DNA of 64,000 bases from Edaphobacter bradus (GTDB taxonomy: Bacteria; Acidobacteriota; Terriglobia; Terriglobales; Acidobacteriaceae). Of the stretch, positions 33,961 to 42,094 are shown piece after piece. Made by a program: the position numbers and the translations under genes. The stretch is taken from contig NZ_JAGSYF010000004.1 in the NCBI RefSeq assembly GCF_025685645.1, positions 496,001 through 560,000 of the forward strand, in the 5' to 3' direction. The notes beneath the pieces were generated by a model, which was given only the letters and a program-made list of their open reading frames with translations, ran no database searches and was not told the origin of the DNA. How positions within the stretch are numbered: position 1 is the stretch's first letter; every line of letters starts with the position of its first letter.

Positions 33961-35598
33961 ATGAGCGTCGAGTGTTACCCCATTACGATCCTGCCGCACG
34001 TCTCGCAGATCTACCGCGACTATCTCGTCATGGGCGAAAGCGCCCCCGACGCGGCTGTGCGGCGCTGGTATGGGTCAGGTAACACAGGCGGCCCCTTCGC
34101 CGGGGGCTGGATGCGCTCCGAGCTCCCAGAGATCGCTGCCGGGCGTCTGGCCGATGAGCTCAAGCGGCAGAACGAGGGCTTCGGCGCAGGCCCTGCCGCA
34201 CTCGCGAACATTGAAAAGCTCCGCAGCGGAGCCCGCGCTGTTGTCACCGGCCAGCAGGTCGTGCTGCTGGGCGGCCCGCTGCTGACGCTCCTCAAGGCGG
34301 CCACTGCCGTATCCCGCGCGAAGGCGGCGACGAAGGCAAGTGGTGTCGAGCACGTCCCCATCTTCTGGATGGCGACCGAGGACCACGACCTGGCTGAGGT
34401 CGATAGGGTCGCGCTGCTGACCAAGACCTCCGTCGAGACACTGCGTGCCGGCCTTCACGTCCCGCACGCCGTTCCCGTTGGAGGCGTCACACCCGGCACC
34501 GAGATCGACGCCGTGCTCGAGCGCGCTACCGAACTGCTCGAATACGCTCCCGTCAGCGAGTGGCTGCGCGAGTGTTACCAGCCGGCAGACGGCAGCAGGC
34601 CCACCCTCGCGAGCGGGTTCGGACGCCTCATCTCGCGCGTCTTCGCCGAGCAGGGCCTCGTCGTCATCGACGCCTCGACGCGCGAGTTCCACGCCCAGGG
34701 CGCCTCCACACTTCGCTACGCCATCGAGCACGCCGCCGAGCTGCAGTCGACCCTTATCGCCCGCAGCGAAGAGCTTGTGCGCGAGGGCTACCACGCCCAA
34801 GTGCTGGTGGCTGAAGGAGCATCGCTGCTCTTCCTGCTCGACGAGCACACCCGAGAGCGCATTGCGCTGCGTCGGACTCCAGATGCCCAGTGGCGCGCAG
34901 GCGGAGACCTCTACACGGAGGAAGAGCTTCTCTCCATCCTCGACCGCACTCCCGAGCGGCTCAGTCCCAACGCGCTCCTGCGACCTGTCTTCCAGGACAC
35001 CATCCTCCCAACTGCGGCCTACATCGGCGGCCCGGCGGAGATCGCCTACTTCGCGCAGAGCGCCGTCCTCTACGAGCGCATCCTCGGCCGCCTTACTCCG
35101 GTGCTTCCGCGCCTCAGCGCTACGCTCATCGAGCCCGCCATCGCCGCCGTTATGAGCAAGGACGAGATCCAGCTCCCCGACGCCATGACCACAGCCGACG
35201 ATCTCGCACAGCGGCTCGGCGCCCGCGCCATGCCCATCGTGCTTAAGAAGAAGCTCGCTGCCGTCGGCAACGCCCTCGAAGACGAGCTCTCCGCGCTTAC
35301 CGAGTATCTGCGCGGCATGGATCCCAACCTCGCTGCGTCAGCCGGGACCTCAGGCTCGAAGATGCGCTACCAGATGAACCGCCTCCGCCGCATGGCCGCC
35401 AACTACGAGTTGCAGAAGGAGGCCAGCCTGCGCAAGCACGCCGAGGCCATCACGCTCAACGCCTTCCCCGATGGCCACCCTCAGGAGCGCCTGCTTGCCG
35501 GAGTCTGGTTCCTCGCGCGCTACGGCGAAGGCCTCATCGAGCGCCTGGTCGGAGTCGCCGGAAATCAGTGTCCGGGGCACGTCGCCGTCAAGTTGTAG
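33961..35598 (+). CDS. bshC: bacillithiol biosynthesis cysteine-adding enzyme
   Basis: The 545-residue protein matches BshC, which links cysteine to GlcN-malate in the last step of bacillithiol synthesis. VVTGQQVVLLGGPLLTLLKA (nucleotide-binding-like N-terminal domain), VPIFWMATEDHDLAEVD and the late GMDPNLAASAGTSGSKMRYQMNRLRR coiled-coil segment are family landmarks. bshA and bshB are not in the window. It implies bacillithiol as a low-molecular-weight thiol here. Confidence 0.92.
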   Translation: MSVECYPITILPHVSQIYRDYLVMGESAPDAAVRRWYGSGNTGGPFAGGWMRSELPEIAAGRLADELKRQNEGFGAGPAALANIEKLRSGARAVVTGQQVVLLGGPLLTLLKAATAVSRAKAATKASGVEHVPIFWMATEDHDLAEVDRVALLTKTSVETLRAGLHVPHAVPVGGVTPGTEIDAVLERATELLEYAPVSEWLRECYQPADGSRPTLASGFGRLISRVFAEQGLVVIDASTREFHAQGASTLRYAIEHAAELQSTLIARSEELVREGYHAQVLVAEGASLLFLLDEHTRERIALRRTPDAQWRAGGDLYTEEELLSILDRTPERLSPNALLRPVFQDTILPTAAYIGGPAEIAYFAQSAVLYERILGRLTPVLPRLSATLIEPAIAAVMSKDEIQLPDAMTTADDLAQRLGARAMPIVLKKKLAAVGNALEDELSALTEYLRGMDPNLAASAGTSGSKMRYQMNRLRRMAANYELQKEASLRKHAEAITLNAFPDGHPQERLLAGVWFLARYGEGLIERLVGVAGNQCPGHVAVKL

Positions 35599-35618
35599 AC
35601 TGTCTATACGAGGTCTTA

Positions 35619-35975
35619 TTGAGTTCTGCGACGGCAAACCTGCGAGCCAAATGGATTCTGGTCGCATTTCTCGTGTTCATAGGCATCTTCGCGGGTAGTA
35701 TTACCTGCCGGCTCTCAAAGGGATGCCATGTCCCGCAACGAGCCGCCTGCCGCGCGATCGGAGCGAATGGCAGTCTTTTTGCTGCGAATCGCGAGGACTC
35801 TCCTTCACCGCCGCCTACCCTCGGTTTCATCCTTCTCGCGCTGCTGCTCAATCCTTTCGTCTTCCGCTTCATCAGGGCGCGCCACTCGCATTCGACAATA
35901 CGCCGCAGTGTTCGAACGAGTCTCTGGCTGCCTCCACTGCTCTTTCGTCCCCCGCCAGTCATCTCCGTCACCTAG
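35619..35975 (+). CDS. possible small membrane protein (weak)
   Basis: TTG at 35619 has GAGG five bases upstream and opens a 118-residue frame with a clear membrane segment (WILVAFLVFIGIFAGSI) and a second hydrophobic run (LGFILLALLLNPFVF). The rest is Pro/Arg/Ser-rich and could be chance coding, and no homologue is recognised. Apart from this, 35599-36071 shows nothing I can name. Confidence 0.28.
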   Translation: MSSATANLRAKWILVAFLVFIGIFAGSITCRLSKGCHVPQRAACRAIGANGSLFAANREDSPSPPPTLGFILLALLLNPFVFRFIRARHSHSTIRRSVRTSLWLPPLLFRPPPVISVT

Positions 35976-36071
35976 CGCGCTCATCGCTTCACGGCGATTC
36001 CTGCCACGCTCTCCGCGTGGTGCGGCTTCATCTCTAAATGCGCGAACAGCACTCTGTTCAGGAGATACAAA

Positions 36072-36698
36072 ATGTTGGCAGTAGAGGGGATCCCTCCGTC
36101 TTTTCCATCTTCCACAGATCAGGACATGGCTCAAATCGTTCACGCCCGGCGGCGTGAACTAACAAGTCTCATGCTCGCAGAGAAGAGCTACTTTGAGCGG
36201 ATAGCGACCGCGATCTTACGAAACGCAACCGACGCGGAAGATGTCGTCCAGACCTCGTTCTGTGCCGCGTGGAAGGCCATCGCTGCGTTTCGCGGCGAAT
36301 CTTTGCTCAAGACCTGGTTCACACGAATCGTCACGAACCATGCCATTCTGGCTCTCAGAAAGATGGGCCGAGGCAAGCTTGTGTCTATCGAGGACGATCC
36401 GAAATATCTTCAAAGTTACGAGCAAGCCTCCAGTTCGGCGGTAGACGATCCTGAAAAGATCATCGTTCGCCGGGAAGCGCTCAACCTCATTCACAGGCAT
36501 ATTGAGCATCTGCCGGAAGAGACTCGCATCGTCTTCATACTGCACTTTTCCAACGACTGCTCGATTGAGAGAATCGCTGAATTGAGAGGCAAATCCTACC
36601 GCGCGGTCATCTCCCAACTTCACCGCGGCAAGGCGCTCCTGCGAAAGCGTGTTCGAAAGGTGCCTGCGAGCCGGGTGATCGTTCAACACACACGTTGA
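36072..36698 (+). CDS. ECF-type RNA polymerase sigma factor
   Basis: A 208-residue sigma-70 family factor. Region 2 (about 37-100; YFERIATAILRNATDAEDVVQTSFCAAWKA, then TWFTRIVTNHAI) and region 4 (about 140-195; LPEETRIVFILHFSNDCSIERIAELRGKSYRAVISQLHRGKALLR) are both present with the short linker of ECF factors. No anti-sigma gene lies next to it, and a strong hairpin follows. The first ATG adds about 18 unconserved residues; ATG 36126 (MAQIVHARR) is an alternative. Confidence 0.88.
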   Translation: MLAVEGIPPSFPSSTDQDMAQIVHARRRELTSLMLAEKSYFERIATAILRNATDAEDVVQTSFCAAWKAIAAFRGESLLKTWFTRIVTNHAILALRKMGRGKLVSIEDDPKYLQSYEQASSSAVDDPEKIIVRREALNLIHRHIEHLPEETRIVFILHFSNDCSIERIAELRGKSYRAVISQLHRGKALLRKRVRKVPASRVIVQHTR

Positions 36699-36714
36699 TT
36701 GATCCTCCTGAGGA

Positions 36715-36752
36715 CATCGTCTACGGGCTCTCTCGCGGGCCCGTAGACGATG
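36715..36752 (+). terminator. terminator hairpin after the sigma-factor gene
   Basis: A perfect 13-bp inverted repeat (36715-36727 with 36740-36752, 12-nt loop) starts 17 nt after the stop codon. The tail is only weakly T-rich. Confidence 0.7.
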
Positions 36753-36846
36753 AAACTCCTCTCCCTCATTGGGTTGCTGTTCTTCTTAGCACGCACTTCC
36801 GGTCTCCCACCTTATCGCCTTACAATGGCCAAAGAGGTGAGCTTTT

Positions 36847-37155
36847 ATGGGCCTGAGCGACCAGCCATTTGAAGTGATGTGTCCGGACTGTGGAGCCATG
36901 TTGAAGATCGACCCGGTGAGCCGGGCCATCATCTCCCACAAATCCGCCCCAAAGAAGAAGATGTTCGAGGACTTCGGCGAAGCAGCGAAGGCCCTGCGCG
37001 AGGCCGATGCTCGCCGCGACTCCGTCTTCCAGCAGTCCGTCGAGGCGCAGAAGAACAAGGAAGACATTCTGGCCAAGAAGTTCGCCGAGGCCGTCAAGAA
37101 GGCCAAAGAAACGCCGCTCGGAGATCGTCCGCTCCGCGACTTCGACCTCGACTAG
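36847..37155 (+). CDS. small zinc-ribbon-like protein
   Basis: A 102-residue cytoplasmic protein. One CPDCGAML motif at residues 12-19 sits in a short beta region; the remainder is a long charged helix, probably a coiled coil (MFEDFGEAAKALREADARR onward). A single CxxC would need dimerisation to bind zinc tetrahedrally. Function unknown. It lies 21 nt before the ABC-F gene and may be translated from the same message, suggesting ribosome-related activity at most. Confidence 0.72.
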   Translation: MGLSDQPFEVMCPDCGAMLKIDPVSRAIISHKSAPKKKMFEDFGEAAKALREADARRDSVFQQSVEAQKNKEDILAKKFAEAVKKAKETPLGDRPLRDFDLD

Positions 37156-37176
37156 CCAACACGGTAAAGTTAAGAA

Positions 37177-38979
37177 ATGCCTCCCATTCTGAATGCGCAG
37201 GGCCTCTCGAAGGCCTTCGGCGCGACTGCCCTGTTTCGCGATATCTCTTTCACCGTCTCCGACGGCGACCGGATCGGCCTCATCGGTCCGAACGGAGCCG
37301 GGAAGAGCACGCTGTTGAAGGTGCTCGAGGGCGAAGAGGATGCAGACTCGGGTGACGTCGCCGTCCGCAAGCGCGCCCGCATCGGTTATGTTCGCCAGGA
37401 GTCGATGTTCGCAGACGGTCTGACGGTCCGCGCGATCCTCGAAGCGGCGCTCAAACAGGGCGGAGTCGCTGAGGCCGAGCGCGAGGGCAAGCTTCGCGAG
37501 ACTGCCGGTCGCATCGGCTTTCCGGACCTCGCCGCCGAAGCCGCGAAGCTCAGCGGAGGCTGGCGCAAGCGCCTTGCCATCGCCGAAGCGGTCGTCAGCG
37601 GGCCTGACGTTCTGCTGCTCGACGAACCGACCAACCATCTCGACCTAGCCGGAATTGCGTGGCTGGAGGAGCTTCTCAATGCGAGTGATTTCGCTTGTGT
37701 TCTTGTCAGCCATGATCGTTATTTTCTTGAGAATGTTGCGACGGAGATAGCGGAGCTCAACCGTGTCTATGCGGATGGTCTGCTCCGCGTCAAAGGGACG
37801 TATTCGAAGTTCATCGAGAGCCGGCAGGAGTATCTCGAAGCGCAGTCGAGGCTCGAAGAGTCGCTCCGCAACCGCGTCAAAACAGAGATCGAGTGGCTGC
37901 GTCGCGGGCCCAAAGCTCGGGCGACGAAGGCGAAGGCGCGCATCGACAATGCCTACGCTCTCATCGATCAACTTAAGGACGTAAGCTCGCGCTCGCAGAC
38001 CGCGACTGCGGACATCGACTTCGCTGCCTCCGAGCGGCAGACGAAGCGGCTGGTTGATCTCGACAACGTGACCATCGAACTCGGTGGCCGGAAGATCGTC
38101 GAGAACCTGAACTTCCTCATTGCCAACGGCACGCGCGTCGGTCTCGTAGGCCCGAACGGCAGCGGTAAGACGACGCTGCTGCGGCTGCTCACCGGTGAGC
38201 TTGAGCCAACCTCAGGCTCGGTGAAGCGCGCCGCATCGCTGAAGATCGTCTACTTCAGCCAGATGCGCGAGCTTGAAGAGGGCGTCACGCTGCGTCGCGC
38301 GCTCGCGCCTGATTCGGACTCGGTCGTCTATCAGGGCCGCGTGATTCACGTGGCCAGCTATGCCAGCAAGTTCCTCTTTACCAGCGAACAGCTCAATCAG
38401 CCGATCGAGCGGCTCAGCGGAGGCGAGCGCGCTCGCATCCTTATTGCCAGGCTGATGCTTGAGCCGGCCGATCTGCTGCTGCTCGACGAGCCGACGAACG
38501 ACCTCGACATTGCGACGCTGGAGATTCTGGAAGAGAGCCTGCTTGAGTACAAAGGTGCTCTCGTGCTTGTCACGCACGATCGCTACATGCTCGACCGTGT
38601 CTCGACGACCATTCTTGGCCTCGACGGCAAAGGAGCAGCCGAGACCTTCGCCGACTACGCGCAGTGGGAGCAGTGGTTCTTGCAGAAACCGGAGCCTGAG
38701 GACATGCCGGCGGCAAAGCCTGCGCAGTCGGTTTCAGTTGCCGCGTCTGCGGGGAAGAAGAAACTTTCTTATCTCGAAGCCCGCGAGTTTGCGGGAATCG
38801 AGGAGCGGGTCGAGGCGGCGGACGCGCGTCTGGAGGCTGCGAACGCTCGCGTCAACGATCCTGAGGTCGCAGTCGACGCGGCGAAGCTGACCGAAGCGCT
38901 CGCCGAGATGGAAGCCGCACAGGCAGAGGTCGATACGCTCTACGCGCGCTGGGCGGAGCTGACCGAAAAGGCCGGATAA
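37177..38979 (+). CDS. ABC-F family ATPase (Uup-like)
   Basis: A 600-residue soluble protein with two ABC domains and no membrane segments. Domain 1: Walker A GPNGAGKST (37-45), signature LSGGWRKR, Walker B LLLDEPTNHLD. The interdomain linker follows (RNRVKTEIEWLRRGPKARATKAK). Domain 2: GPNGSGKT, LSGGERAR, LLLDEPTNDLD. The C-terminal region (about 530-600) is a coiled coil, as in Uup. ABC-F proteins act on the ribosome or on branched DNA. It is not obviously an antibiotic-resistance type. Confidence 0.92.
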   Translation: MPPILNAQGLSKAFGATALFRDISFTVSDGDRIGLIGPNGAGKSTLLKVLEGEEDADSGDVAVRKRARIGYVRQESMFADGLTVRAILEAALKQGGVAEAEREGKLRETAGRIGFPDLAAEAAKLSGGWRKRLAIAEAVVSGPDVLLLDEPTNHLDLAGIAWLEELLNASDFACVLVSHDRYFLENVATEIAELNRVYADGLLRVKGTYSKFIESRQEYLEAQSRLEESLRNRVKTEIEWLRRGPKARATKAKARIDNAYALIDQLKDVSSRSQTATADIDFAASERQTKRLVDLDNVTIELGGRKIVENLNFLIANGTRVGLVGPNGSGKTTLLRLLTGELEPTSGSVKRAASLKIVYFSQMRELEEGVTLRRALAPDSDSVVYQGRVIHVASYASKFLFTSEQLNQPIERLSGGERARILIARLMLEPADLLLLDEPTNDLDIATLEILEESLLEYKGALVLVTHDRYMLDRVSTTILGLDGKGAAETFADYAQWEQWFLQKPEPEDMPAAKPAQSVSVAASAGKKKLSYLEAREFAGIEERVEAADARLEAANARVNDPEVAVDAAKLTEALAEMEAAQAEVDTLYARWAELTEKAG

Positions 38980-39024
38980 AAGCGGAACATCTTCCAGCGG
39001 CGTTTCGCAGTATGCTGCTGGCAT

Positions 39025-40323
39025 ATGAAAAGTCTCTCCGGCGTTTTGTTTCTGGGAATTGCTGCGACTGTTTGTTCCGCGCAAGCGCCTGCGGCGAAGC
39101 ATCCAGTGGTTCTGCGTGCGGCGCGGATGCTGGATGTTGCGAATGGCAAGGTTGCTTCTCCTGGTGAAGTGCTGGTTGATGGCGGCCGAATCGTCGCTGT
39201 GGGAGCTTCGGTCTCTCGACCTGCTGGTGCTGAGGTTATTGACCTCGGCGATGCCACGCTGATGCCGGGGCTGATTGATGCGCATGTTCATCTCTTCCTG
39301 CATCCCGGCGCTGAAGATCTGCAGACCGTTCAGGAGAGCGTTCCGCAGCGGACGCTGATGGCTGCTGATGCGGCGCGGGCCGACCTGATGGCCGGATTCA
39401 CGGCGGAGCGCGATATGGGCACCGAAGGCGCGGGTTGCGCGGATGTTGCGGTGCGCAACGCCATCAACGCAGGGATGATTCCCGGGCCGAGGATGCGCGT
39501 GAGTTGCAACGCTATCGACATCCTCGGCGGCCACGAGGACGCGATTGGCTACAACCCGGCGCAGAAGGTGCTCTCAAACGCCGATTATGCGGATTCGTCC
39601 GAGGAGATCGTGAAGGTGATGCGCGAGCAGCGCAAGGGCGGCGCGGACTTCACCAAGATCTACGAGACCGGGCCGGATTCTTTGCGCGGCGATCAGTTTA
39701 TTACTCCGTATCAGTATCCGGCAGAGCAGCTTGGGGCTGCGGTTGCCGAGGCGGCGCGAACCGGCGGTGTTGCTGGTTCAGGGCGCGGCGTTGCGGTTCA
39801 TGCCACGGGCGAGCCGGGAGCCGGATTTGCTGTCGCGGCTGGTGTGGCTTCGGTCGATCATGCGTATCTGTTGAGCGATGCGACGATGAAGGCGATGAAG
39901 GAGAAGCAGATTTACGCTGTTCCGACGTTCGCGATCATGGAGTACTTCGCCGACCACGCTGCGACTCCAGAGAGAGCGGCGCGAGATCGCGCGGAGCAGG
40001 CGTTTCATGCGGCTGAGTTCAAGAAGCAGATGGCTGCGGGCGTTCCGTTTGCCGTGGGCAGTGATGTGGGGCCGTTCCCGCACGGGACGCAGGCGCGGGA
40101 GTTGGAGTTGATGGTCGAGTACGGGATGAAGCCTGCGGATGTGCTGCGCGCGGATTTGATCAATGGCGCGAAGCTGCTTGGCTGGGCCGGCGAGATCGGT
40201 GAGCTGAAGGCTGGCTACTTCGCAGATGTGGTCGCGGTTCCGGGCAATCCGCTTGAGGACATCTCGGTGCTTAGGAAGGTTTCGTTTGTGATGAAGGGCG
40301 GCGAGGTGTATCGCCGCCCTTGA
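39025..40323 (+). CDS. exported amidohydrolase family protein
   Basis: A 432-residue metal-dependent hydrolase of the imidazolonepropionase/prolidase-like branch. A signal peptide (cleavage near TVCSAQA) targets it to the periplasm. The metal motif GLIDAHVHLF lies at about residues 86-95. Further ligands are plausible in FTKIYETG (Lys), VHATGEPG (His), VDHAYLL (His) and VGSDVGPFPHG (Asp). Such acidobacterial enzymes often cleave Xaa-Pro dipeptides; the substrate is unproven. It converges with DinB 1 across only 6 nt. Confidence 0.88.
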   Translation: MKSLSGVLFLGIAATVCSAQAPAAKHPVVLRAARMLDVANGKVASPGEVLVDGGRIVAVGASVSRPAGAEVIDLGDATLMPGLIDAHVHLFLHPGAEDLQTVQESVPQRTLMAADAARADLMAGFTAERDMGTEGAGCADVAVRNAINAGMIPGPRMRVSCNAIDILGGHEDAIGYNPAQKVLSNADYADSSEEIVKVMREQRKGGADFTKIYETGPDSLRGDQFITPYQYPAEQLGAAVAEAARTGGVAGSGRGVAVHATGEPGAGFAVAAGVASVDHAYLLSDATMKAMKEKQIYAVPTFAIMEYFADHAATPERAARDRAEQAFHAAEFKKQMAAGVPFAVGSDVGPFPHGTQARELELMVEYGMKPADVLRADLINGAKLLGWAGEIGELKAGYFADVVAVPGNPLEDISVLRKVSFVMKGGEVYRRP

Positions 40324-40329
40324 GATCGT

Positions 40330-40842
40330 TTATTTTGGCGACCACTGCTCGTCGGCGGAGGGGCCGTAGAGGGCGGGGACGGGGATGTCGTTGAGGCGGA
40401 GGTAGACGCCTAGCTGCGCGGTGTGGTGGATGAGGTGGTCGAAGAACATTCCGCGGAAGGCGGCAGAGCGGGGGCCTTTGGAGAGGACCTGCTCGCCCCA
40501 GGTGAAAGGCCAGATCTTCGCAAGATGCTCGTCGGACGCTGCGACGAGCGAGGCGCGGCACTTGGCGGCGCCCTCGTCGAGGGCTTTAAGGGCGGCTTCG
40601 CGGGTGGTGAATTCGAGCGAGGCGTGTGGACGCTTGGGTGCGGCCAGGTCCATGCCTTCGTCTTCGATGATGTAGTGGCCGAACAAGGGCAGCGTGGCGC
40701 AGTGCATGGCTAGCCTGCCCATCGGCATGGACTTGTCGTGACACTTCCAGTCGTTTTTGCCCTCGGGGACTCGTTCGAGGGTGCGGCGGGTGTTTGATAT
40801 CTCGGTGTCGAAGTCTTGGAGGAGGATTTCGGCGATGGTCAT
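40330..40842 (-). CDS. DinB-family protein 1
   Basis: A 170-residue four-helix DinB/YfiT-like protein. Metal-binding His candidates lie in RLAMHCATLPLF and FFDHLIHHTAQLGVYLR, the usual three-His pattern. Bacillithiol-transferases (BstA) belong to this superfamily, which is notable given bshC 5 kb away, but the assignment is only possible. A second, different DinB gene is at 56132-56674. Confidence 0.82.
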   Translation of the reverse strand: MTIAEILLQDFDTEISNTRRTLERVPEGKNDWKCHDKSMPMGRLAMHCATLPLFGHYIIEDEGMDLAAPKRPHASLEFTTREAALKALDEGAAKCRASLVAASDEHLAKIWPFTWGEQVLSKGPRSAAFRGMFFDHLIHHTAQLGVYLRLNDIPVPALYGPSADEQWSPK

Positions 40843-40879
40843 CGGTTGGTTTCCTTTCTCAGAACGTTAGTGCGGAGGA

Positions 40880-40916
40880 AAGCAGATTCCTCCGCTTCGC
40901 TGCGGAATGACAACAA
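40880..40916. repeat. 37-bp dispersed repeat, second copy
   Basis: Built on CCGCTTCGCTGCGG followed by AATGACAACAA; differs from 15264-15300 at one base. It lies in the DinB 1/fabI spacer. Looser relatives ending in GGATGACA or GAATGAC occur near 43803-43837, 46297-46304, 52319-52345 and 63809-63831. Confidence 0.75.
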
Positions 40917-40968
40917 AACGGCCGCGAGGTGAAGCGTAGCGAAGCACTGCTGACAGCATCGTGTCTGG

Positions 40969-41736
40969 TTACAACCCTGTGACGTTGTAGCCGCAGTCTA
41001 CGAAGGTTACTTCGCCGGTGATTCCGCTGGCGAGGTCGCTGGCGAGGAAGAGGGCGGTGTTGCCTACTTCGAGCTGGTCGACATTGCGGTGGAGCGGGGC
41101 GCGCTCTTCGACGGCGGTGAGGATCTTGGTGAAGTCGCCTATGCCTCGGGCGGCGAGGGTCTTGATGGGACCGGCGGAGATGGCGTTGACGCGGATGTTC
41201 TTGCTGCCGAGCGAGGCAGCGAGGTAGCGCACACAGGCTTCGAGGGAGGCCTTGGCGAGTCCCATGACGTTGTAGTTGGGGAAGACCTTGGTGGAGCCGT
41301 AGTAGGTCAGGGTGATGATGCTGCCGCCTTCGGTCATCAGTGGGACGGCGGCGCGGCTGACGGCGATAAGCGAGTAGACGCTGACGTCGTGGGCGATGCG
41401 GAAGCCTTCGCGGCTGGTGTAGAGGAAGTCGTTCTTGATCTCGTTGGGGGGGGCGAAGGCTACGGCGTGGACGACGGTGTGGAGTGTCCTGTACTGCTCC
41501 TTGAGCTTGGCGAAGAGGGAATCGATCTCGGCGTCGGAGGAGACGTCGCACTGGAAGGTTTTGGCAGCGGGGAGTTCGGCGGCGAGGGCCTCGGCGTCGC
41601 GCTGGAGGCGCTCGTTCTGGTAACAGATGGCGAGGGTGGCGCCGGCCTCGGAGAGTTTCTGGGCGATTCCCCAGGCGATGCTGCGCTTGTTGGCGAGACC
41701 GAAGACGACCGCGACTTTGCCTTTGAGATCAATCAT
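40969..41736 (-). CDS. fabI: enoyl-[acyl-carrier-protein] reductase (NADH)
   Basis: Last reductase of the fatty-acid elongation cycle and the triclosan/isoniazid target family. The 255-residue protein starts at ATG 41736 (MIDLKGKVAVVFGLANKRSIAWGIA), the FabI-type cofactor motif. The active-site pair is in the Y-x6-K arrangement (YNVMGLAK), which separates FabI from ordinary SDRs. ISAGPIKTLAARGI is the substrate loop. An upstream start at 41820 would run into repeat element 2. Monocistronic. Confidence 0.94.
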   Translation of the reverse strand: MIDLKGKVAVVFGLANKRSIAWGIAQKLSEAGATLAICYQNERLQRDAEALAAELPAAKTFQCDVSSDAEIDSLFAKLKEQYRTLHTVVHAVAFAPPNEIKNDFLYTSREGFRIAHDVSVYSLIAVSRAAVPLMTEGGSIITLTYYGSTKVFPNYNVMGLAKASLEACVRYLAASLGSKNIRVNAISAGPIKTLAARGIGDFTKILTAVEERAPLHRNVDQLEVGNTALFLASDLASGITGEVTFVDCGYNVTGL

Positions 41737-41805
41737 GTTGGCTGAGTTTCTCCTGTGATTTCCGTTGGTAAGGATAGCAGCTTGAGTGGGGCGTTTAGGG
41801 AGAGT

Positions 41806-42076
41806 ATCCCCCTCCACCATATTTTGTGCAAAGTATTCAAAAATAATGGTTTAGGTTCGGAATTGCTTGCTAAAGTATTCCATCTAAACGATTTATTAGT
41901 CAAAGTATTCAAAATAAATGGGTTGTGGGTTAATTAAATGGACAAGCCCCGGGTGGCCGGGGCTTGGGTCTATTTGTATTCTAGCAAGTTGCGGAAACTG
42001 CTCTGCCACTTGTAAGCCGTTTGTTTTTAGTCAGTTGAGTGTTTTGAGCACTTGACAGGATTTTCTGTGGAAAAGC
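41806..42076 (+). repeat. dispersed CAAAGTATTC element, copy 2
   Basis: Fills the 358-bp fabI/GGDEF gap. Order: CCCCCTCC (about 41808-41815), TTTTGTG, motif copies at 41829-41838 (CAAAGTATTC), 41871-41880 (TAAAGTATTC) and 41901-41910 (CAAAGTATTC), each followed after five bases by an AAnnGnTT-type tail. A perfect 9-bp hairpin follows (41944-41952 with 41957-41965), then TCTATTTGTATTCTAGC, AACTGCTCTGCCAC (41996-42009), ACTTGACAGG and TGTGGAAAAGC (42066-42076). Motif starts are 42 and 30 nt apart. Neighbouring genes are on the opposite strand. It may act as an RNA, since the hairpin could terminate a plus-strand transcript. Confidence 0.7.
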
Positions 42077-42094
42077 CGTAATTGAAATTGGGGG

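Noticed and set aside
41829..41910. CRISPR-like direct repeats
   Set aside because: The repeated motif is only about 10 nt, spacing is unequal (42 and 30 nt), and there are no cas genes.
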